NCBI RefSeq assembly: GCF_014698145.1
Contig: NZ_JACJSM010000002.1
Span: 62,001 to 126,000, forward strand
DNA from: Oscillatoria sp. FACHB-1406
Lineage (GTDB): Bacteria; Cyanobacteriota; Cyanobacteriia; Cyanobacteriales; Spirulinaceae
Length of the DNA stretch: 64,000 nt
Reading direction: 5' to 3'
The notes under the pieces were generated by a model, which saw only the letters and a program-made list of their open reading frames with translations, was not told where the DNA came from and made no database searches. Made by a program: the position numbers and the translations under genes. Below are positions 15,885-24,180 of the stretch, piece by piece. The first letter of the stretch is position 1. Each line of letters starts with the position of its first letter.

Positions 15885-16493
15885 CTAATTAGCAGGCGTG
15901 CTTTCCGGTGGCGATGGGCTGGGCGACGCGCTAGACGGTAGCGAAAGATCGATGCCCGGGCCGCGATCGTAAATTTCGAGATCCCACTGACCGGAACGGT
16001 TAGCTTCATAAGCCACAAAGCGACCATTCCCGCTAATGGTGGGATGGCGAACCTGCCCCAAACGGTTTTGGGTGAGATTTTCGGCGCGGGAGGAAGCGCG
16101 ATCGTAAAGCCAGACATCCGCTTTGCCCGATCGCTCGGAGATATAGACAATGTAGCGTCCGTCGGCACTGATGGCCGGTTCGTCTTGGAAACTTCCCGCT
16201 TGGTTGAGTTCGGGGAGGGGTAGCAATCGCCGCTGCTGGAGGTCGTAGACAAAAATTCCTCGGGCCGGCCCGCGATCGGACGCGAAGGCGAGATAGCGTC
16301 CGGCGTAGTCAAAACTGGGCGATTGCTCTGCGGTTGTGGTATTCAGGGCATTAAAAGGCAACCCCACAGTCTGAGTCGGGGGTGTAATGAAGCCGCGTTC
16401 TTGACAGCTAGTGCCGAGGAGAAAACCCGCGAGAACGGCTAGAATGACTGCTCTCCGGAATGGCTTCGGGACGATCGCGATTCCATTCCACAT
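15885..16493 (-). CDS. TolB/PD40 beta-propeller-like lipoprotein
   Basis: 202 residues. A signal peptide ends in a lipobox, LLGTSC, so the mature protein is probably a lipoprotein. Three PD40-type repeats follow: SPSFDYAGRYLAFASDR, EPAISADGRYIVYISERSG and HPTISGNGRFVAYEANRSG, each about 45 residues apart, as in TolB propellers. The C-terminus is Ser/Pro-rich. With only three blades it is much shorter than a full TolB (about 430), so it is a small cyanobacterial relative rather than TolB itself. Its stop lies 14 bp from that of the convergent GDYXXLXY gene. Confidence 0.82.
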   Translation of the reverse strand: MWNGIAIVPKPFRRAVILAVLAGFLLGTSCQERGFITPPTQTVGLPFNALNTTTAEQSPSFDYAGRYLAFASDRGPARGIFVYDLQQRRLLPLPELNQAGSFQDEPAISADGRYIVYISERSGKADVWLYDRASSRAENLTQNRLGQVRHPTISGNGRFVAYEANRSGQWDLEIYDRGPGIDLSLPSSASPSPSPPESTPAN

Positions 16494-16638
16494 AAGGACT
16501 ACGCAAAAATTGAGCCGACAGCTTCGCCCTTTAAGGACGACCTAATACTCTATCATAGGGGAGTTCCGTTGAGGAGCGAGCAATTAGCACTAGGCCGTCG
16601 AAATCAACCGACAATCTCTCCCAAAGCGGCAGCAAGTA

Positions 16639-16917
16639 TCAAACTTCTTCGGCAACAGAATCGGCTAAGGGAATCGAGCAGCAGTTAACATCTTGGAGAC
16701 AGACTTTTCCCCATTGCAACGCCCAACGGACGAGGGAAACGCGATTTTCCGTTTTGGTTTTCGTGAGGATGTTACTAATATGATTATCGACAGTCCGCTT
16801 GCTGATTTCCAGCTTTTCAGCAATTTCATGATTTGTTAAACCACTGGCGACTAAATCGATAATTTGAACTTCTCGCTCTGACAGCGTAACGGGAGCGCTG
16901 GTCGGTTCGTAATTCAT
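16639..16917 (-). CDS. pedR: LuxR-type redox-responsive regulator, PedR-like
   Basis: 92 residues. A LuxR/GerE helix-turn-helix occupies residues about 10-72 (LSEREVQIIDLVASGLTNHE, then KRTVDNHISNILTKT). It lacks a receiver domain, as does Synechocystis PedR, which it matches in size and in the Cys-containing C-terminus (VCLQDVNCC). PedR is switched through thioredoxin-dependent redox change of a conserved Cys when photosynthetic electron transport rises, and represses or activates light-stress genes. A good ribosome binding site (AAGGAGCG) precedes the ATG at 16917. The family call is firm; equivalence to PedR is likely from the length and the cysteines. Confidence 0.85.
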   Translation of the reverse strand: MNYEPTSAPVTLSEREVQIIDLVASGLTNHEIAEKLEISKRTVDNHISNILTKTKTENRVSLVRWALQWGKVCLQDVNCCSIPLADSVAEEV

Positions 16918-16972
16918 TAAGGCTCGCTCCTTTTTCTGATTTTCACTTGAGTTTCCGTTGTCTCTAATTGTA

Positions 16973-16988
16973 AACCGATTGACCGGTT
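16973..16988. promoter_or_regulatory. Imperfect palindrome between pedR and larB
   Basis: AACCGATTGACCGGTT has 5-bp arms AACCG and CGGTT. It lies about 55 bp upstream of the pedR start and could be an operator for pedR itself. This is only a suggestion from position and symmetry. Confidence 0.3.
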
Positions 16989-17128
16989 AATGCCTTTTTA
17001 TTTGTTTTAATAATTGAAAGGGAAACTATAGTTTTGCTTAGGAAATAGTCTTCCATAAGGCAGAGAATATAATCTCATTTATTTTAAGTTTACGCCTCGC
17101 TCTTTGGATGGATATCGAGGGTTTAGTT

Positions 17129-17156
17129 TTGAGTCCATTAAATCTTAAGGTATAAT
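17129..17156 (+). promoter_or_regulatory. Candidate promoter of larB
   Basis: TTGAGT at 17129-17134 and TATAAT at 17151-17156 are 16 bp apart, 35 bp upstream of the larB start codon. The -10 box is perfect. Confidence 0.6.
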
Positions 17157-17190
17157 AAAAGCTCGTTCTTTAAGAGTAAAAAAGTAGCGA

Positions 17191-17982
17191 ATGCTTCAAA
17201 AAGAAGCCCTGCAAAAATTATTAGAAGCGGTTGCCGAAGGAAAAATCGAGCCAAGGGCCGCTGTAGAAAAACTCAAGCATTTCGACTTTGAACCCGTGGG
17301 TGAGTTTGCGAAGATCGATCGCCATCGCGCTTTACGAAACGGCTTTCCTGAAACGATTTGGGGGCCGGGAAAAACGCCAGAACAAATCGTGCAAATTATA
17401 CAAGCAATGCGCGATCGCGGCTTGGAAAGTCCGATAATGGCAACGCGGATTGAAGCGGAAACCTTCGCCCAGTTGCAGGCGAAAATTCCCGATTTGCAAT
17501 ACGACCCGATCGCGCGCTTCTGTTTCCTTCCCGCCCCCTTAACCGCGCCAAAGCCTCCCGGTATCATTGGCGCGATCGCAGCAGGAACAGCAGATTTTCC
17601 CGTCATCCGTGAAGCCATCTTAACCGCCGAACTGCTCGGTTACACCGTCCAACCCCTAATCGATGTTGGCGTAGCGGGGATTCACCGCTTATTAAGCAAC
17701 CTGCACGTCTTAGCGGGAGTGGATGTGGTCATTGTCGCGGCGGGAATGGAAGGCGCATTGCCCAGCGTTATCGGCGGATTAGTCGATTGCCCCGTGATTG
17801 CCGTTCCGACTAGCATCGGTTACGGCACGAGTTTCGGGGGCTTAGCGCCACTCCTCACCATGCTCAATTCCTGCGCGTCGGGAATAGCAGTCATGAACAT
17901 CGATAATGGCTTTGGCGCGGCAATTTTAGCTTGTCAAATCCTGCGAACGGCGGCTAAATTGCAGGATAAGAACCAAGACTAA
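17191..17982 (+). CDS. larB: Nickel-pincer nucleotide biosynthesis carboxylase LarB (CpmA homologue)
   Basis: 263 residues, typical of LarB. The N-terminal helical part (LQKLLEAVAEGKIEPRAAVEKL) is followed by an AIR-carboxylase-like (PurE-related) domain with IIGAIAAGTADFPVIREA, VDVVIVAAGMEGALPSVIGG and PVIAVPTSIGYG. LarB carboxylates nicotinic acid adenine dinucleotide as the first step of the nickel-pincer cofactor of lactate racemase-type enzymes. The cyanobacterial homologue was named CpmA for its effect on circadian phase. No larC or larE is nearby. Its stop codon overlaps that of the convergent dedA gene by 3-4 bp. Confidence 0.93.
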   Translation: MLQKEALQKLLEAVAEGKIEPRAAVEKLKHFDFEPVGEFAKIDRHRALRNGFPETIWGPGKTPEQIVQIIQAMRDRGLESPIMATRIEAETFAQLQAKIPDLQYDPIARFCFLPAPLTAPKPPGIIGAIAAGTADFPVIREAILTAELLGYTVQPLIDVGVAGIHRLLSNLHVLAGVDVVIVAAGMEGALPSVIGGLVDCPVIAVPTSIGYGTSFGGLAPLLTMLNSCASGIAVMNIDNGFGAAILACQILRTAAKLQDKNQD

Positions 17983-18644
17983 AGAGGAAGACTTTCGCTA
18001 GCATCCGCAGCGGGTTCTTCAGGAACGGCGAGTTTCTTACTTCTCGATTCCAACCACATCGGTAGCGCGATCGAAAAGGCAGCGATCGCAAGGGCGACAA
18101 CACTAAATCGCGCGACGGAGTGAATCAGTTCGTGCAGCGGCACAATCCTTCCTAAAAAGAAGGATAACGTTACCATCGTTGCTGCCCAAACCGTCGCACC
18201 GCCAAAATTACACGCTAGAAACTGCGGATAAGGCATTTGAGCAATTCCCGCCATCGGGCCGGCAAAAATGCGCAACAGGGCGATGAAGCGACCAAAAAAG
18301 ACCGCTCTCGGTGCATTTTTAAGAAACTGAGCTTTGACTTCTAGCAGTTGAATTTCCGGAATCCGGAACAGCCTGCCGACGCGCACCAATAAAGGCCAGC
18401 CCCCAACCTTCCCAATCCAATAGCCGAAATTATCGCCCAACACAGCACCACAAATGGCACTTGTCAAGACCCACCAATAATTTAGCTCGCCGCTTCCTGC
18501 CAAAAAGCCGCCAACGAGGGTAATTGTTTCACCCGGGAGCGGCACGCCGGTATTTTCGAGCGCGATGCCCACAAATACCGTCCAGTAGCCATACTCGCGC
18601 GCTAGTTCCTGGATTGTCTCCAGGGAAAAAAACTCCAAAGACAT
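17979..18644 (-). CDS. DedA/VTT-family membrane protein
   Basis: 221 residues. The VTT (SNARE-associated) domain is clear: FVGIALENTGVPLPGETITLVGGFLAG at the N-terminus with the re-entrant-loop Glu and Pro, GDNFGYWIGK, and FFGRFIALLRIFAGPMAGIAQMP containing the conserved Gly-Arg-Phe motif. DedA proteins are phospholipid scramblase/flippase-like proteins of the cytoplasmic membrane, linked to envelope stability. About five hydrophobic segments can be counted, and the C-terminus is short and acidic. The start at 18644 places the family motif at residue about 24. It is convergent with larB. Confidence 0.92.
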   Translation of the reverse strand: MSLEFFSLETIQELAREYGYWTVFVGIALENTGVPLPGETITLVGGFLAGSGELNYWWVLTSAICGAVLGDNFGYWIGKVGGWPLLVRVGRLFRIPEIQLLEVKAQFLKNAPRAVFFGRFIALLRIFAGPMAGIAQMPYPQFLACNFGGATVWAATMVTLSFFLGRIVPLHELIHSVARFSVVALAIAAFSIALPMWLESRSKKLAVPEEPAADASESLPL

Positions 18645-18882
18645 CCAAACCGTGCCTTTACAAAGATTTACGTTCTGTTCTCATCTTGACGCAATTGAGG
18701 GCAAAGTGTCAATTTCAGCGAACAGGGCTGTTTCCAATGCAGAATGCGGAATTCTTAATGACCGAAAATAATGGGATACAGAGCTACGTCCTTCTAGGAC
18801 GGCTTTTCAATGCCTACAACTACCATTGAGAATTCTGAACAAGTATACCCTCATTTATTCAGAAGTCTGTCATGATAGTGGA

Positions 18883-20064
18883 ATGTTGAATCTAACCTAC
18901 GAGTATAAGCTCATTCCCACAGACGCGCAACGCGAAACCTTCGACCACTGGCTCGACATTTGCCGGAAGGTCTACAACTATGCGTTGCGAGAACGAAAGG
19001 ATTGGGTTAATTCTCGCAAGTGCGATATCAATTCGTGCAGTATCAGACAGGAATACATTATCCCTGCCGATGTGCCACGTCCGACTTTTGCGCGTCAGTG
19101 TAAAACACTGGCAGAGGCAAAGAAGTCGATTCCTGAATTGAAACGGCCTCACACTCATGTATTACAGCAAGTGTTACGCCAATTAGAGGCGGCGTTTGTG
19201 GCGATGTGGGAACGGGGACACGGTTTCCCTAGATTTAAGAAGAAGATGCGCTCATTTGTGTTTCCGCAATTAAATCTAGAATCCGTGAAACGTTTTGATG
19301 GTGCTGATTGGGTCAATTTGCCAAAGATCGGCTTAGTCAAGATGCACTTGTCACGCCCCATTCCTGAAGGATTTGAGGTTAAACAAATTCGTGTTGTGAA
19401 ACGGGCATCGGGCTACTATGCCATGCTTACTTTGCAATGCAATGTTGATGTTCCTCAGCCCATGCTGTCAGGGCATGGGGTAGGGATTGATTTAGGATTG
19501 AATCACTTTTTGGCAACTTCTGATGGTGAGTTGATTGATAGCCCTCGATTCTTTGTGGATGGACAACGCAAGCTGAAATTGCTGCAACGTCAACTCAAAC
19601 GAAAGCAGAAGGGGTCTAGAAAATCTCGTCAATTACGCCATCAAATTGCCAAACACCACGAGTATATCTCGAATAGCCGCAAAGACTTTCACTTCAAGAC
19701 GGCTCATCATTTGTGCGACCAAGGGCAATCTATTTTTGCCGAGGACTTAAACCTCAAGGCTATGTCATCGGGAATATTGTGCAAGCACACGCTAGACGCT
19801 GGATTTGGTCAGTTTCTAAACATCTTAAGCCATATCTGCTTTAAGCGTGGGACATACTTTACTAGAGTAGACCCAAACGGCACTAGCCAAACTTGCCCCA
19901 GATGTCAAGCCCATACAGGCAAGAAGGAACTGTCTGAACGGGTGCATAAATGCTCTGAGTGCGGCTATGAAACACATCGAGATGTTGCAGCGGCTCAAGT
20001 CGTGCTGCAACGTGGCTATACAGCGGTGGGACACATCGCCGTGAATTTTGGGGAGGGCAAGTAG
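18883..20064 (+). CDS. tnpB: RNA-guided endonuclease TnpB (IS1341-type OrfB)
   Basis: 393 residues from the ATG at 18883 (a TTG 57 bp upstream is in frame but gives no family sequence). N-terminal helix-turn-helix/WED region, then a split RuvC nuclease: Asp203 in GIDLGLN, Glu287 in FAEDLNL, Asp367 in THRDVAAA. A zinc finger CPRC...CSEC sits between the last two. All three catalytic residues are intact, so it is potentially active. TnpB uses an RNA from the element's right end to cut DNA next to a short motif, which helps the element persist. The gene lies between dedA and ycf34. Confidence 0.92.
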   Translation: MLNLTYEYKLIPTDAQRETFDHWLDICRKVYNYALRERKDWVNSRKCDINSCSIRQEYIIPADVPRPTFARQCKTLAEAKKSIPELKRPHTHVLQQVLRQLEAAFVAMWERGHGFPRFKKKMRSFVFPQLNLESVKRFDGADWVNLPKIGLVKMHLSRPIPEGFEVKQIRVVKRASGYYAMLTLQCNVDVPQPMLSGHGVGIDLGLNHFLATSDGELIDSPRFFVDGQRKLKLLQRQLKRKQKGSRKSRQLRHQIAKHHEYISNSRKDFHFKTAHHLCDQGQSIFAEDLNLKAMSSGILCKHTLDAGFGQFLNILSHICFKRGTYFTRVDPNGTSQTCPRCQAHTGKKELSERVHKCSECGYETHRDVAAAQVVLQRGYTAVGHIAVNFGEGK

Positions 20065-20084
20065 CATGAGCTATCCCGACGAAC

Positions 20085-20120
20085 CAAGAATCCCCTCGCC
20101 GACCGGCAGGGGAGTTGTCA
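20085..20120 (+). ncRNA. Candidate omega-RNA scaffold / right-end hairpin of TnpB copy 1
   Basis: CCCCT (20092-20096) pairs with AGGGG (20108-20112), with an inner GCCG/CGGC pairing. By analogy with known TnpB systems the guide RNA covers the end of tnpB and this hairpin, with the guide formed by bases just after about 20120. The hairpin is seen; the RNA is inferred. Confidence 0.45.
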
Positions 20121-20137
20121 AAAATTAGCAATCCGGT

Positions 20138-20386
20138 TTAAGTCGGGACGGGTTCGCCCGGGCGTAACTTCGCCCATTTGCCCGTTTCTTGGGCGAAACT
20201 CTCGCAACCGACTACATCCCACTCCATCTCGATATAGTCCTGTCGGGGGCGAATATTGACGTTAATGGAAGGATTTTGCGGTTCAAAGTCGGGATTTTCA
20301 GTGACGTGCGGTTGCTGGTGCTGCGTTTCTACGGCGTGGTAGGTATTGCAGCGATCGACGAAATGGCAGTTAACACAAATACACAT
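20138..20386 (-). CDS. ycf34: Ycf34 family iron-sulfur protein
   Basis: 82 residues, the usual Ycf34 length. It begins MCICVNCHFVDRC, giving the conserved cluster of cysteines (2, 4, 7, 13), followed by the strongly conserved YHAVETQHQQPH and EMEWDVVGCESF with another Cys, and ends KWAKLRPGEPVP. Ycf34 occurs in cyanobacteria and some plastids, binds an iron-sulfur cluster and has been linked to photosynthetic electron transport. Its 3' end lies 18 bp from the TnpB element's right end, and upstream of it is a long repeat-only gap. Confidence 0.93.
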   Translation of the reverse strand: MCICVNCHFVDRCNTYHAVETQHQQPHVTENPDFEPQNPSINVNIRPRQDYIEMEWDVVGCESFAQETGKWAKLRPGEPVPT

Positions 20387-20848
20387 AGCCGCAACTCAAT
20401 GAGATTTCTCAAATTCTAACGAGTCTGAGAGGGAATGGGATGAATTAATTGACAATTGATAATGGACAATGGATAACGGCTTGGAGAATTGATAATTGAT
20501 AATGGACAATGGATAACGTTTTGGAGAATTGATAATGGACAATGGATAATTGATAACGTTCGGAGTCGTTAATTGCTCTATTGATATCAATAGACATCTC
20601 CGATAATTATCTTGAAACCCTTGATGCGCCGTACCAAAATCTAAGTTTCTGGAGATGTCTAATGCTCCAATCGCTACGAGCGCACCAACTTAAAATCGAT
20701 TGGTCTAAGCATTTCATTATCAATTGTCCATTATCAATTATCCATTATTAAAGTTGATACCAACGCTCAAATCGCTACGAGCGCACCAACTTAAAATCGA
20801 TTGGTCTAAGCATTTCATTATCAATTATCCATTGTCCATTATCAATTA
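20387..20848. repeat. Repeat-filled gap between ycf34 and cobL
   Basis: Contains heptamer arrays (20447-20560, 20714-20752, 20815-20851), three related copies of TTGGAGAATTGATAA, an 11-bp inverted repeat (TAGACATCTCC at 20591-20601 with GGAGATGTCTA at 20651-20661) and a direct repeat with a 101-bp period (20664-20729 and 20765-20830). No gene seen. The last heptamer array contains the cobL stop codon. Confidence 0.8.
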
Positions 20849-22114
20849 TTAAATATGTTGGTTTCGGTGCGCGATCGCGAGAGTAACGGGATTTAAGGGC
20901 GAAAATCGCGTTAGTTGAGCGACGGAATGGGAACGAGCGAAATTTAGTTGCAATAGACGAAACTGCCAAGCTGAGGCGCGCAAAACTTCCAGACAAGTGC
21001 TGAGATGTTCCACAGTGGCGAAGGCGGCGACGAGAACGCCATCGGGGGCGAGTTGCACTCGGCAAACTTCAAGGATGGCGCGCAGGTTGCCACTGCTACC
21101 GCCGATGAAAACGCGATCGGGGGCGGGGAGGGAAGCGAGAATATCCGGCGCTTGTCCTCGAACGGGGAACAAATTGGGAACGGCGAAGCGATCGCGATTT
21201 TGCTCGATTAAAGTACATCCGATCGCGGTTTTCTCGATCGCGTAAACCTGCGAATCCGGACAGAGGCGGGCGATTTCCACCGAAACCGAACCCGTCCCCG
21301 CGCCGATATCCCAAACGATTTGACCCGGTTGTAAGGCGAGTTCCCCTAAAATAGTAAGGCGAACTTCTCGCTTGGTCATCAGTCCGGGGCGATCGGGAAA
21401 ACTGTAAAAGAGCGAATCGGGAAGTCCGAAGAGGGGCAGTTGGGAAAGATCGAGGGAACGAACTTCGGGGCGACGCAACAACACGAGGAGATTGAGCGGT
21501 GCAAACCTTTCGCCGCGAAGCAGTTCTGGGGAAAAGCAGCGAACTCGTTCGTCGGTTCCGCCCAAATTTTCGCACGTCCAGAAGTCGTAAGCGAGGGGTA
21601 AATCGAGGTCGAGATAAAGTTGCGCGATCGCGTCGGGCGTATTCGTGCTATCGGTAAGGATAGCAATCTTATCGCGCCCTTGCTGTAACGCCTCAGTTAG
21701 CGCCTCGGTAGAGCGTCCGTGAGCGCTGACGATGCAAACATCCTGCCAAGGCACTTTCAGGCGGTTAAAGGCCAATTGCAGGCAACTGAGGTGAGGGTGA
21801 AACGCGATCGCATCGGCAGGAAATTCCTGTAACAGCAAGCGCCCCAACCCAAAAAATAAGGGATCTCCCGTCACTAACACAACAATTCGCTCTCCACGCT
21901 CCCACAATCCGCGCAACTGAACCATGCTTGCTGCTAAATCGTTCAAAACGAGACGCTGGGCTGGATGTTGGGGAAAATAACTGAGATGGCGATCGCTGCC
22001 TGCTAAGATCGTAGCCTGTTCGACGATCGCCTTAACCGCAGCATTGAGCGAAAGTTGTCCCTCTAAACCAATTCCGACGATATTCAGTTTATTTTCCAAC
22101 ATGGGAGAGGTCAT
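20849..22114 (-). CDS. cobL: Precorrin-6Y C5,15-methyltransferase (CbiE-CbiT fusion)
   Basis: 421 residues. Residues about 8-205 are a CbiE-type tetrapyrrole methylase (IVGIGLEGQLSLN, ILAGSDRHL, VLVTGDPLFFGLG). Residues about 225-410 are a CbiT-type Rossmann methyltransferase with the SAM loop VWDIGAGTGSVSVEIA. The fused enzyme methylates C5 and C15 and decarboxylates the acetate side chain at C12 in corrin synthesis. Its gene is divergent from a separate cbiT. The ATG at 22114 gives a short leader before the first motif; MLENKLNIVG, five residues in, is an alternative start. Confidence 0.93.
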   Translation of the reverse strand: MTSPMLENKLNIVGIGLEGQLSLNAAVKAIVEQATILAGSDRHLSYFPQHPAQRLVLNDLAASMVQLRGLWERGERIVVLVTGDPLFFGLGRLLLQEFPADAIAFHPHLSCLQLAFNRLKVPWQDVCIVSAHGRSTEALTEALQQGRDKIAILTDSTNTPDAIAQLYLDLDLPLAYDFWTCENLGGTDERVRCFSPELLRGERFAPLNLLVLLRRPEVRSLDLSQLPLFGLPDSLFYSFPDRPGLMTKREVRLTILGELALQPGQIVWDIGAGTGSVSVEIARLCPDSQVYAIEKTAIGCTLIEQNRDRFAVPNLFPVRGQAPDILASLPAPDRVFIGGSSGNLRAILEVCRVQLAPDGVLVAAFATVEHLSTCLEVLRASAWQFRLLQLNFARSHSVAQLTRFSPLNPVTLAIAHRNQHI

Positions 22115-22123
22115 GGGGGGACG

Positions 22124-22376
22124 GGGGGGTGAATAATGAATAATGAATGATGAATAATGAAGAGGGGGAGACGGGGAGACGGGGTGAGAGAGAAAATCTA
22201 ATAGTAGTTTAAGTGTTTGCTATTCACAACTCATAACTCATAACTCACCATTCATAACTTCCCCCATTCATAACTCACCATTCATAACTCATAATTCACC
22301 ATTCACAACTCATCATTTATCATTAACCATTAATCCCTAATTATTCATTATTAATCATTCATTATTCATTATTTAA
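22124..22376. repeat. Heptamer-rich gap between cobL and cbiT
   Basis: Runs of ATTCATA, ACTCACC, ACTCATA and TTATTCA heptamers fill 22220-22376 and end 2 bp before the cbiT start codon. A related stretch is at 22130-22160. A different heptamer sub-family from the TTATCCA arrays. Confidence 0.8.
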
Positions 22377-22378
22377 CT

Positions 22379-22969
22379 ATGCTTTGGAACTATGCAACCC
22401 CCGGTATTCCCGATGCTCTTTTCGAGCGATTGCCCGGAATTCCGCTGAGTAAAAGAGAAGTGCGCGTACTGCTACTTTCTTGCCTGCGTATGGAATGTAA
22501 CTCCGTGCTGTGGGATATCGGGGCGGGAACGGGAACGATTCCGGTAGAGATGGGATTGCTTTGTCCGCAGGCTAAAATTATTGCGATCGAACGCGATGAA
22601 GAAGTCGCTAACTTAATCCGCAGCAACTGCAATCGCTTTGAAGTCAAAAACGTTGAAGTTGTCGAAGGCAGCGCCCCAGAATGCCTCGATTCGCTGCACC
22701 CCAAACCGCATCGCGTCTGTCTCGAAGGCGGCAAACCGATTAAAACAATCCTCGAGAAAGTCTGGGAATACCTCGAACCTTCCGGGCGGATTGTAGCCAC
22801 AGCGAGTAACTTAGAAACGCTCTACGCTATTTCCGAAGGACTCTCGCACCTGCAAGCCCGCAACATCGAAGTCATTCAGTCTGCCGTCAATCGCTTAGAA
22901 ACGCGCGGCATCCATCAAACCCTTGCCGCCCTCAATCCCATTTTTATCTTGAGCGGCGAGAAACTCTAA
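22379..22969 (+). CDS. cbiT: Stand-alone CbiT-type precorrin methyltransferase
   Basis: 196 residues. The whole protein corresponds to the CbiT half of cobL: LPGIPLSKREVRVLLLSCLR at the N-terminus and the SAM loop LWDIGAGTGTIPVEMG, then IAIERDEEVANLIRSN. CbiT is the C15 methyltransferase and C12 decarboxylase of cobalamin synthesis. A second CbiT beside a fused CbiE-CbiT is redundant on paper; this copy shares the domain but only limited identity with the cobL half, so a distinct substrate or regulatory role is possible. The start codon is taken at the ATG just after the heptamer array. Confidence 0.88.
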   Translation: MLWNYATPGIPDALFERLPGIPLSKREVRVLLLSCLRMECNSVLWDIGAGTGTIPVEMGLLCPQAKIIAIERDEEVANLIRSNCNRFEVKNVEVVEGSAPECLDSLHPKPHRVCLEGGKPIKTILEKVWEYLEPSGRIVATASNLETLYAISEGLSHLQARNIEVIQSAVNRLETRGIHQTLAALNPIFILSGEKL

Positions 22970-23210
22970 TATAATTACAGTTTAAGCTTGTTAATCTTCG
23001 ATAATCTGGCGTTAACCTTGTTTTCACCCAGATCTTCGCGCAGAAACAGAATACGGTTTCCGGACGAAGGTTATTAGCCCGTTGCGATCGCGCTATGTTG
23101 AAAGCGACACTGCCTTGTTGATTTTCCGCTTCGCGGAGTGCGGGTTCCCTCAACCTAAACTCCGACTTGACCGTAGATTACATTATTACTTCGCGCTTTG
23201 GGGTTGTCGT

Positions 23211-24122
23211 ATGCCTTGGACTCGTATCCTGAGTGGAATTGTGGCGATCGCGATCGCTTTAAGCATGATTTTCTTAGGGGGATGGTATTTTACCGCCGGT
23301 TTGATGGTTATCGTCTTGCTGGGGCAACTCGAATACTTTCAAATGGTTAAAGCCAAAGGCATTGCACCCGCCGCCAAAATAACCTTAGTCGTTTCGCAAT
23401 TGCTGCTGATTGTCGCCACCCTCGCTTCCCCCTTCACCAACGCCGCTTTCGCCCTCGCCGGGACTTTCATTTGCTTCTATCTCCTCTTTCAGCCCTCAAT
23501 GGCCAGCATTGCCGATATTTCCACCTCAATTTTGGGCTTATTTTACGGCGGCTGGCTGCCAAGCTACTGGATTCAATTGCGCGTCGGGCTGACAGCTTCA
23601 AATAGTGGCGGCGAGATCGCGATCGCAAGTACCCAATTTCCCCTCAGCGGCTTATTGCCGAATTCTTGGTATGACTCCAGCATCCTCTCGCCCGCCCTCG
23701 CCATTACGCTTCTGTCTTTTAGCTGCATTTGGGCCGCAGATATCGGCGCGTATACCTTCGGTAAGTTCTTCGGACGCACGCTGCTGTCTCAAATCAGTCC
23801 TAAAAAAACCGTCGAAGGTGCAGTATTCGGCATTCTCAGCAGCGCGGCGGTGGCCGAGTGGGGGGCTTGGTATCTCCACTGGAATTGCTGGCAAATCAGC
23901 GGCTTATTGCTGGGTCTTTTGATTGGCGTAACCAGTTTGTTGGGCGATTTAACCGAATCGATGATGAAGCGCGATGCGGGGGTTAAAGATTCCGGTCAAA
24001 TTATTCCCGGACACGGTGGTATCTTAGACCGAACGGATAGCTACGTTTTCACTGCCCCTTTGGTGTACTATTTCGTGACCATCTTTTTACCGCTTCTACC
24101 AAGCTCTTTCGGGGCATTTTAA
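23211..24122 (+). CDS. cdsA: Phosphatidate cytidylyltransferase CdsA
   Basis: 303 residues from the ATG at 23211; the 43 upstream in-frame residues do not look like the family, and the basic-then-hydrophobic leader begins at 23211. At least seven hydrophobic segments. The CDP-diglyceride synthetase signature is at the C-terminal third: SPKKTVEGAVFGI, then SLLGDLTESMMKRDAGVKDSGQIIPGHGGILDRTDS. CdsA makes CDP-diacylglycerol from phosphatidic acid and CTP in the membrane, feeding phosphatidylglycerol synthesis. 241 bp downstream of cbiT, same strand, but functionally unrelated. Confidence 0.95.
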   Translation: MPWTRILSGIVAIAIALSMIFLGGWYFTAGLMVIVLLGQLEYFQMVKAKGIAPAAKITLVVSQLLLIVATLASPFTNAAFALAGTFICFYLLFQPSMASIADISTSILGLFYGGWLPSYWIQLRVGLTASNSGGEIAIASTQFPLSGLLPNSWYDSSILSPALAITLLSFSCIWAADIGAYTFGKFFGRTLLSQISPKKTVEGAVFGILSSAAVAEWGAWYLHWNCWQISGLLLGLLIGVTSLLGDLTESMMKRDAGVKDSGQIIPGHGGILDRTDSYVFTAPLVYYFVTIFLPLLPSSFGAF

Positions 24123-24180
24123 GGGCTTAGTTGGCTCGGTGAGTCGGATTCGACGTTTTAGCTGCGATTGAGAAATTAAA

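Larger units (their letters stand above)
18781..20120 (+). mobile_element. IS200/IS605-group element with tnpB only (copy 1)
   Basis: Left end GAGCTACGTCCTT...CTAGGACGGC around 18781-18808 folds as a small hairpin (GTCCT/AGGAC). Right end after tnpB at about 20085-20120 contains AATCCCC-T-GCCG...GGC-A-GGGGAG followed by TTGTCAA, a hairpin near the end as in IS605-type elements. The same ends surround the second tnpB at 41.8-43.1 kb. No tnpA is present, so it would need a transposase in trans. Exact boundaries are estimates because such elements make no target duplication. Confidence 0.72.
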
